A stretch of 64,000 bases of DNA from contig FN649751.1 in NCBI GenBank assembly GCA_000310025.1, positions 6,962,300 to 7,026,299 on the forward strand. Reading direction: 5' to 3'. Of the stretch, positions 24,001 to 33,000 are shown one piece after another. The first letter of the stretch is position 1. Every line of letters starts with the position of its first letter. Under the pieces are notes generated by a model. It had not been told where the DNA came from. It saw nothing but the letters and a program-made list of their open reading frames with translations, and did not search any database. The DNA comes from Ectocarpus siliculosus (taxonomy: Eukaryota; Sar; Phaeophyceae; Ectocarpales; Ectocarpaceae). Both the position numbers and the translations under genes were made by a program.

Positions 24001-27000
24001 CGTTACTACCATTATGCTGTCGCTCTTCTCGCCCACATTGCGTGTGATGAGACCGCAAGCAATCCTCGTCAGCAGGCAGTACTCGCCTCGGCGTGAGACC
24101 TGGCAAGTTTTGATGTGCGAGAGGATCGCATGCTCGCCAGCCTAACACGATTGCACGCGGCTGCATCGCCTGAAAGTCCTCGTTCATTTTTTTCGTTCAT
24201 TTTTTTTGTTTTTCACTTATTGACTACACCCGCACTCCGCCGAACCCCTCCCATTCCCACTGCATGGTTGCCAATTTCCACCCCGGTGCCTCCGTGCGTG
24301 TTGTCGCAGATGCTCCAAAGCGCGAGGGGATCCACATGTTCCTTCGGACACGTCCGCACATGCAGCTCTACACCGGCCAGGGGTATGAGCCGGACGACGC
24401 CGGGGCAGTGCCGCCTCCACCACCACAGCAGCAGCGGCAGCAGCAGCAGCAGCTGCAGGATCAGCTGCAGGATCAGCTGCGTCAACAACAGCATCAGCTG
24501 CTGCAGCTGCAGCAACAACAGCAGCGGTACGCCTCAGACTTCGCGTCATCTTCACCGCGCACCGATGGGTCGCCAGAAGCCAGAGCGTCGGCGGACGCGA
24601 ATGAGACCGCCGCCGCCGCTGCCGCCGCCGCCGCTGCCGCCGCCACCGTCGCTGGTGCCGCAACCGCCGCTTTCCACCGGGCAACGGTGGATCAGGTCAG
24701 CGGTCGCCATGCTGCAGGGCATCCGCCTGGACGTAGCCTATCCCCCTGCAACGTATGGGCCCGTCAGCCAGGTGATCCCAACCAAGCCGGACGGACCACG
24801 AGCGGTAGCGCTCCGGCGCCGGGCGGGGGCGGGGGCGGCGACGTCGCCGGTTCTCCGGCGGTGCGTTTTGAAGGCGCCGTACCGGAGAGGGCAGCGGCTG
24901 CTGTCCACCGCCACGAGGCGCAGTCGACGACAACAACGGCGGCAGGTGGGGCCGGTAGTCATCAGGCGCGCGCTCCCGCGTCCCCGTCGTCGGTGTCATC
25001 GCTGGAGACAGGGCGCGATCACGACCCGCGCGCCCCGCAGACGGCGCTCTTGGCCATGATTGATACCGCGTCCTCCTCCCTGAATGGCTTCGACGGGAGC
25101 ACGGTGTCGCCTAGGTCGGCCGGGTGGGCCGGCCAGTTGCAGCCGGGGACCGCGGCGGCGGCAGCCGCCGCTGCCGCTGCCTCTGCGATGGTGAACGGCG
25201 GCTACACGTTCCACCAGCAGCACCACGCCCACCAAGCGCCCACCGTGATCAAGCAACCCCTACTTGTTCATCAGCAGCTGCCGCAGCCGCAGGCCTTGCA
25301 GCGCTGGGGTCAGCCCTCAGTGCCGCCGCTTCCCGCGGGGCCCGTTTGGATGCCCCCGCACGGGATCGCCACGGCGGCTGCGGCGGCAGCGGGGCCCGGA
25401 GGGGCGGCGAACGGGTTCATGCCCGTTCCGTGCGCCCCTGGGTCCATGGCGGCAGCAGCGGCGGTGACGCCCGAGTATGCCTTCAACGGGAACTTGCCGA
25501 GGTTCCAACCTAGCATCGCGTGGGGCGGGGGGTTCGTGGGGCAGATGGGCGCGTGGGGCATACCCCCCTCTGCCATCCCACAGGCGGGGCTCGGCGGAGT
25601 TCCTACGGCGGGATTAGATCTCGCTGCGCTAGTGCAGACTCTAGATGGCACCTCCAAGGCATCCAAGGCTAGTGCAGCAGCAGCAGCAGCAGCAGCGACC
25701 CCCGTGAAACGGGCGCCTGAGCCTGAGAGGCGGGCTGCTCCTCCTTCCGTACTTGGGGCTGGAGGCGCTGCTCAAGCTGCCGGTGCGATGCATGCTGCGT
25801 CTGCTACTGCTACTGCTAATGTTGACACGGGTCCAGACGCGAGCGCTGCGGAAGCGAGCTTAGTGGGGGTACGCCGGGTGCGCGAAGAGCCGAACGGCGA
25901 CGGCGGCTTGGGCCAAGGGCAGCAGCAGCAGCAACGGCAGCAGCAACAGCGAGAGCAGCAGCAGCAACAGCAACAGCCGCCGCCGCAGCAGCAACAGCAG
26001 CAGCCGCAGCCGCCGCCCCAGCAGCAGCAGCAACAACAACCGCCCCAGCAGCAACATTATCAACCGCCGCAGCAGCAGCAGCAACAACATCAACCGCCGC
26101 CGCAGCAGCAGCAACAACAGCCGCCGCCGCCGCCGCCGCAGCAGCAGCAGCGGCAGCAGCAGCAGCAGCAGCATCAACAGCAGCAGCAGCGGCCGCACCA
26201 ACAGCACCAACAGCAACCCCTCCACGACCAGCGCGTATCGACACACACGCCGGCACCAAACAAGAGGTTCAAGGGCAGGGGGGGTGCCGTTCTCAGGGGG
26301 CGTGGAGGCGCCGTGCTGAAGAACCAGAACAAATCTCCCAGCCCAACCTCGTCATCCGCGAACCTACATGCCGGCGGCGGCAGTGGCGGCAGGGCGGCGG
26401 CGGCAAACGGATCCGGGGCGGCACCCTCACAGACCGCGGAGCACCCGCGGCAAGGCCCCAGAGGGGGCGACGCGGATGGCGGTGGCGTGGCATGTAACGG
26501 GGATAGTGGGGCCGGAAAGCGGCCCGCCGCGGACCGTGTTGCGGGGGAGGGGCTGGTAGGGCGTAAGAGACCCGCGGCTAGGAAGGGCAAGGGACCGGCG
26601 GTCAAGGGGCTTGTGGGTGGCAAAGCGCCTGCGGCCAACAAGCCGGTAGCGGGCGGCAGTGGGCGCGGCGTTAGCGACGCTGAGGTCAGCGGCCGTTTTT
26701 TGTTGTTGTTGTAGACGGACTCTTTGTTGTAGTTGATCTTTTCCGCTTCAAGACATCGACGAAGCTTCCTTTCGGCGCTCAATTCTCAAGGGATATGATC
26801 CGGTGTGCCGCAGTCTAGATCCCAATGTCGTGTTCTGCACGCGGAGAAGTTCGCCGCAAGGCTTTTTTCTGGAACTTGTCCTTGGCCTTGTTGACCTGTT
26901 CCCGTTTTTCGTCCTTCCTTGCTGCTGTGGGGGCACTTGTTCGTCTATCAATCGTCTTTGGCAGTTACAAAGAATCCTGTCCGGGGGCGACCCCGATGAC

Positions 27001-30000
27001 CGCATATATATGTGGGACCCCGTGAGGGAGACCAAGTCGTACGGCGTGAGAGCTCCCAAGCGGAAGACGCTGCCCGAGTTCATCAAGGTATGATATGTAT
27101 GCGAGAAAGAGCCGTCCAGGAGGCCAAGCGGTGCCGGCACCCCCGCTATGCCACTGCGGTTTGCCTTCCAGCCCCGAGGAGAGGCCGTCCTCCCATGTAC
27201 AATGCTGTCGTGTACCTTTCTTGACGAGATGCCCACGAATCACACCGGAGCCGTGTGGTATGCATGTCTTGGGTATGTTGTTTTCTCACCGCCCTTATCT
27301 GGCCGCTTGCGAAATAACGGGGAGCGGGAGGCTATCCAGGCCGCCGCCTTGTTTCGTTCTTGACGTGATGGGCATCATAACTCATGTTAGGGTGGGGGGC
27401 AATATTGTACCCCCGTGGCCGCCGCCGATGCTCCCCAATTTGTCCGCCTTTGTAACCTTTCCCCAAGCCGTCATTAATCAACGCCCGCATCCCCTCTCCC
27501 CCCTCGCTCCCTCGTCGTTTTGAAGAGACATCCCTTGTACGAGCTCTACGTGAACCAGGACTCGAGGGCGAAACCCGGCTCGTCTGGCTCTCGGCCTTCG
27601 GTAACGTCTGGCTCTCGGCCCTTGGCATCGTCTGCCTCTCGGCCTTCGACAACATCTGGCTCTCGGCCATCGGCGGCCTCAGCGGCGGCCGGCCCACCCC
27701 CGTCGAAGCTCGCAGCACAGGAGACCTCTCCCGTCAAGACGACGACGATCCGACCCCTGGACCGTAAGGCGTACAATGCCGGGAGGGATGTCATCATGAA
27801 GATCCAGAGCAAGCTTGACAATGATGTGGTGGCCCACAAGGCTCATCTCAAGAAGGTGAGAGAGCGAACCCGTTTGTCTTCAGGCTGGTAAGCGCCGCGC
27901 GTGGAATGGTGCCGAGCCCCGTGATGAATCGTTCACCGCGCGCGACCTCTGCAGACATAGACTTGTGAAGATGGCCGCCAGGGTGCGAGTTGTACCACGC
28001 CTTGAGATGGACCCTTCTCCGTCTGATCACTGCGATGTTTCCTGTCTCGCTCTACGTGAACTTGGTGCTTCACCATATTTAGCTTGCCCTAATCGTATGT
28101 GTCGTCCTCCCGCCTGCCCTACGCTGAAACACGACCATACGCCGATTGGTCGTTGTTGTTCCGTACGTGCAGGCGCTGCTGGAAGTGCGAGAGCTGTTGC
28201 TCGGCCTCCGGACGCTGCCGAACGCCCGCAACAAGGCGGCAGCGGACGTCCTGCTCCTCCTGGCCCACACGAAGACCTTCGCCGAGCCAACCAACTACGC
28301 CACGGTGGTGGGGGACCCCGTCCAGGTCCTGGCGAAGGAGATCGGCAACAACGTGCCCAAGGCGGTGCTTGCTCGTTACAAGACCGAGAAGCGCTTGGCG
28401 ATGCAAAAGAGAAAGAAGCGAGACTCGAGGGCGGCGGCTGCGCTGGCCGCTGCCGCCACCGCCACCGCCCCCGACGGAGACGCAAGAGGAGGAGGAGCAG
28501 CATCAGCAAGGGTAGGGGCGGTAGACTCTCCGTCGTCTCCCCCGTGCACACCGTCCCGAGCAGATGCTGGAGGTGATGGTTTTGGTGGTGATGGTGATGG
28601 TGCTGCCTCTACTCCTGGGAAACCTTCCCCAGCGGGTGTGGCCACAGCCGCCGGTGACGGTGATGGTATGACGACACCTTCGGCGAGGAGGGCGGGAGCA
28701 GGGCAAGCGTCATCGCCAGACGAAAATGAAACCGCTTCGGGCGCTAGCGATCCCGCCACCACCGCCGCCACCGCCGCCATCGCCGCCGCCGCCTCCGCCA
28801 CCGCCGCCGCCCCCGCTGGCAACGGGAAGGGAAAGAACAAGGCGAGGAGCGGCAGCCTCGCCCGCGCGTCGGCCATGGTTAGGGCCAAGGCAGAGAAGAC
28901 AGCAGCGGCGGAGGAAGCGGCTGCTGCTGCTGCAGCGGCGGCGGCGGCGGCGGCTACGGATACTCCGAAGGTCGCGGAAAATGGGAAAACCCCTGAGAAT
29001 GCCGCTGAAAATGAGAGCGGATCGTCCGACTGCGAGTCGGAGGCAACAGCACTCGCGAGCGAGGGGGAAGGGGCACCAGGAGCGGCGGCGGCGGGTACGG
29101 CGACAGCAGTGAACAGCGGCAGGAAGCAGCCGGCCGCAAGGGCAACGGCCGCCAAGTCTGCGTCGCCGGCGCCTGCAACCGGTGCGAAGCCTGCTAGCGT
29201 CGGCAGCAAGGGGAAGAAGCAGGGCGGGTGGAGCAAGAGAGCCAGGGCTCGACAGAGAAGAAGCACGCCGGCGAGGCCGAAACCCCCTCCGAAGCCGCAG
29301 GGACCGAAGCCGGGAGACGGGTGCCTGAAAGGAGACGAGGTGTGTTTGGCGCCGCTGTGTATGTTGTGTTGGCCGGTGTTCGTCGTGGCAGGCTCCACTG
29401 TCTTGAGCAGCTAGTTGTGGGTGTACTATGGACCGCTAGAGATGCCCGGTTCCGCCGATCACCATATTTCACTGTCGCTCGCGCACAGATCCTGTGCGGT
29501 GGCAACGTAGCAGAAAAGTGCCGCTCTTGTTTCTTCCGCATGATTTCCGCTTTCCTCATATCCAGTTTCGCTCTCAACTCCCCTTGTTTGTCCACGGTCC
29601 TTCCGTCGCGGAAAATTGTCTGCGTTCGTTGATCTGGTGCAGGTGATCCACGAGTACTGGCCTGTTTCCGGGCCTCACTTCGTTCTGGCACAGCTCCTGC
29701 AGTGGCACAATGATGGAGAGGGGGGTAACCCCAACGAGCCTTTCGACGACAAGCTCCGAGGGTAAGCCGCCTTCTATTACCTACCCACACACCGTGCAGC
29801 GCGGACTATAATAGCGGGTCGTGCTACTCTGCCATCTATCGCTCACGTACTTCGGTCGGCGATGCGGTATGACTTTGTTTTCGACTATCGTTTTAGCTTG
29901 CATGAAATACGATATTTCGCCTTTGTCGCTCATATTGTATCGGAAGTGGGGACATGCGGGTGTTTTTTCTCTTGCGCCGGTTGTGCCGAGCAGAAGCCTT

Positions 30001-33000
30001 GCTTTCTCTCGCACCCGCCTGTCCCATTCGCGCCTCCCCCCGGACACAAACATCTGCGACATTTGCTATATGGACCCCCACGCAACCGCGCGCCCCCCCG
30101 CAGTTGTGTCCGCCTCCCGGACGTCCTAGAGGCGTACGAGGGCATCGGCAGCTACACCAAGGACCAGCGGAAACTCCTCGTGACCCACCTGGAAGACCCA
30201 GAGCAGAGAAAGCACCCCTGGCCCGCCAAGCTCGACGTCGCCTTCGGCAAGGAGGACCCGGAAGAGCTCGCTGCCAAGGAGGCCGCCGCCTCTGCCGCCG
30301 CCGCTGTAGGCGAAGATCGAGGAGACCGTTCGGCGGCAGGAGACGCCGGTGCCGGTAGCGGCGGCGGCGGCGGCGGCGGCGCCGAATCGGCCGCCTCCCC
30401 CAAGGGCGACGCGCCCGGCAGCGGCGGCAGCAGGGGACCGGGGGGGAAGTTCACCGGAAAGGGTAGACGCGCCGGGTTCGGTGGCAAGGGGGCAGGGGCG
30501 GCCGCGGGGATGGCGGCCCCCGCCGGCGGGCTTGTGCTCCTCGGAAGCCCCATGGTAGACGCGACTCTGGAGGACACGCAGGGGCTCAAGGAGGTGATCG
30601 AGATCTTGAAGCGGGAGACCGGGCTCTCGGAAGGCGCTAACGGGGACGAGGGGGCGATCACTTTGAGGATGGAGGTGTGTATGATGCTTGTGCGGGCGGG
30701 GGCTGTGGGGTAGGTGGAGGTGGTCGGGAGTTTGGGGGCGCAGGTGGGGGCAGTCGGGCCGAGGAGAGAGAAGGGCAGCGACGGGCCCGGCTGCTGACGC
30801 CTTGCGTTTCGGTTTTGAACGAAGGTCATGATTTGTGTTTCACCGCACGTTGACTTGGATGTTTGATCGACCAACGGGCATGGGTGACCACGATATATGG
30901 CAAGGTTTTGTTTCGGCAGATCCGTGCACGTCTCACCTCTCATGACTGTTTTAAACAACACATGTCTGGGTCGGCGTCGGTGGAACAGGAGGACGGGCCG
31001 CAGAACAGCACACCCACTCCGTGGGCTCAGTGCGACAGGTGCCTCAAATGGAGGAGAATACCCTGGCACATCGACCCTGAAACGCTCCCAGAGTTGTGGA
31101 CTTGCGAAAACAACACCTGGGATCCAGAGACGGCCAGCTGTGACGTGAGCTTTGTTCCGTCGTTCATATTGGAAGTGTGTACATGCAATGTTCTTATGGA
31201 ATGTTATTTGTACAACGTGTCAAATGTTTGTCTTGTATCATTCGAAGCTTCACTACGGTCATCATTTTTGTCTTTGGTATTCGTTTGTGTGCGATGCTGC
31301 CCGTCGCTGTCATCGTTGCTCTCTTGTAGCCTAGCCAGCCGTGCGATGGAATGGGCGAAGTCAGGAAAATGTGTGGTGTGAGCTCAGCAAAACCGAAGTC
31401 GTGGCACCACGTGCGTTGCTCTTGTTCATCAGGTTAATGCTATCAGCCGGTCGCTCCCCCCTGCCCCGCTTTCGACGTGTGTCCTCCTAAATGGCCTGTT
31501 TGTTATTTGAAACCTCAAATGTAGGTGGCAGAGGTTGTGGACGAGGAGGACATGGAGGCCTCGGTCATTGCCGGCTCCGCTATCGTCGAGGAGAAGGCGC
31601 TAGTCGTGAGCTCTTGGATCGATGTTTTCTGCAACCAGACGCACAAGTGGTACCCCGCTAAGGTAATCAAGGAAGACAGGGAGGGAGACCGCGTGCTGGT
31701 GCAGTTCTTCGGCTGGTCGGAGAGATACAACCAGTGGGTGTCCAAGGTGCGTTTGGTGGCGGTGCGTTTTTATGGCCGGTTACAGGCTGGGGGTTAGGGG
31801 AGGGTGCCTGATGGTGGCCGCGAAACTGCATACTTTTCTTGATTTTCTTGCTTTTTTTGCGGCATGTTGTTCTGTGTTGAACTTTCGAGAAGAAGATCGC
31901 GTGGTACATCTGTTGTGGTGATAAAATGATGCTTTTTTGCCGGGCAGTATTTGCGTTTGCAGCTATTAGTTTTTCCACGTTTTTCGGTCATGTGCCCCTG
32001 GCTGGCCCAACTACCCGCTGGCGCTTCAATGCTGAGCAGCCAGTTCGAGAAACCTGACGTGTATGGTATTCGTTACCCCCATCCCCCGACTTGGTTGGAG
32101 GTGGTTCGGGGATCAGGCCGTAACTTGGCACGATTTTTTACCATCATCACTGGGCGTGTTGTAGGGAATCGAGCTTTGCATGTCTTCGTCCGAGTTCCCG
32201 CCCTCGCCCTTTCACTGACATTGCTGCCGTCCCGCTGCCTTCGCCTTTGCCGGTGACGTTGTTCTCGGTGGAACTCACGTTGCGCAGAAGAGCAAGGACC
32301 GCATCCGCCGGGTACACACCCATACCCAGGAGGTCGCACCCGCCCGCAAGTGGCTCAAGTAAGTAGACAGGCCGGCCAATCAAGTATCAACGGCTAGCGC
32401 AAAGAATGGGCGGAGAAGCTTTGTGTGCCAGCGTTAGTGTTTTGGAGAGGGGAAGGCGATGGGCGTTGTTGGTGCTCAGTATGTTGATTGTTGTCGACCG
32501 TTTTTTGTTTCGAAACACACCGGTTTCCGCGGTCGAGGCGATGCATACATGATACCAGCAACTCCTGGAGATCATGACGCCCCGCTGTTGCCACTCACAA
32601 ATGCACGCGGTCACTCACTGTCGCCGCCGCCTCGTCCTCTGGAACGTTCACGTATGCGGCAGATTCCGCATGGTGTTGTGTTCACTACCAAATATTGTTG
32701 AAATCTTGCTGCTTGTAGGTTCATCGCTAGAGTGTTTTGGGTCCTCTCTTACGCTTCTTGCTTCGGTTGGTCTTGTTTTTTGTCATCAGTAAAATGTACG
32801 GCCCGGGGTCCGGCGGTGGGTCCGAAGCGGAAAGGAGCGAAGCGGAGACCAAGCACCCGAAAAAGGGAGGGAGCGATAGAGATGGAGGTGCATCAGGCAG
32901 CGGGTGTGGCTCCAACGACAAGCGAAAAGCCGTGGTGTTGGCGAAAACCGCCACACCAAAGGTGCGCATCTCGGCGGGTCAGATGGGACAGGTGGAGACG

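Noticed and set aside
24213-26259. Minus-strand frames of poly-Leu, poly-Ala and Arg-rich sequence
   Set aside because: They are antisense shadows of the CAG/GCN tracts in exon 20 of the SET gene.
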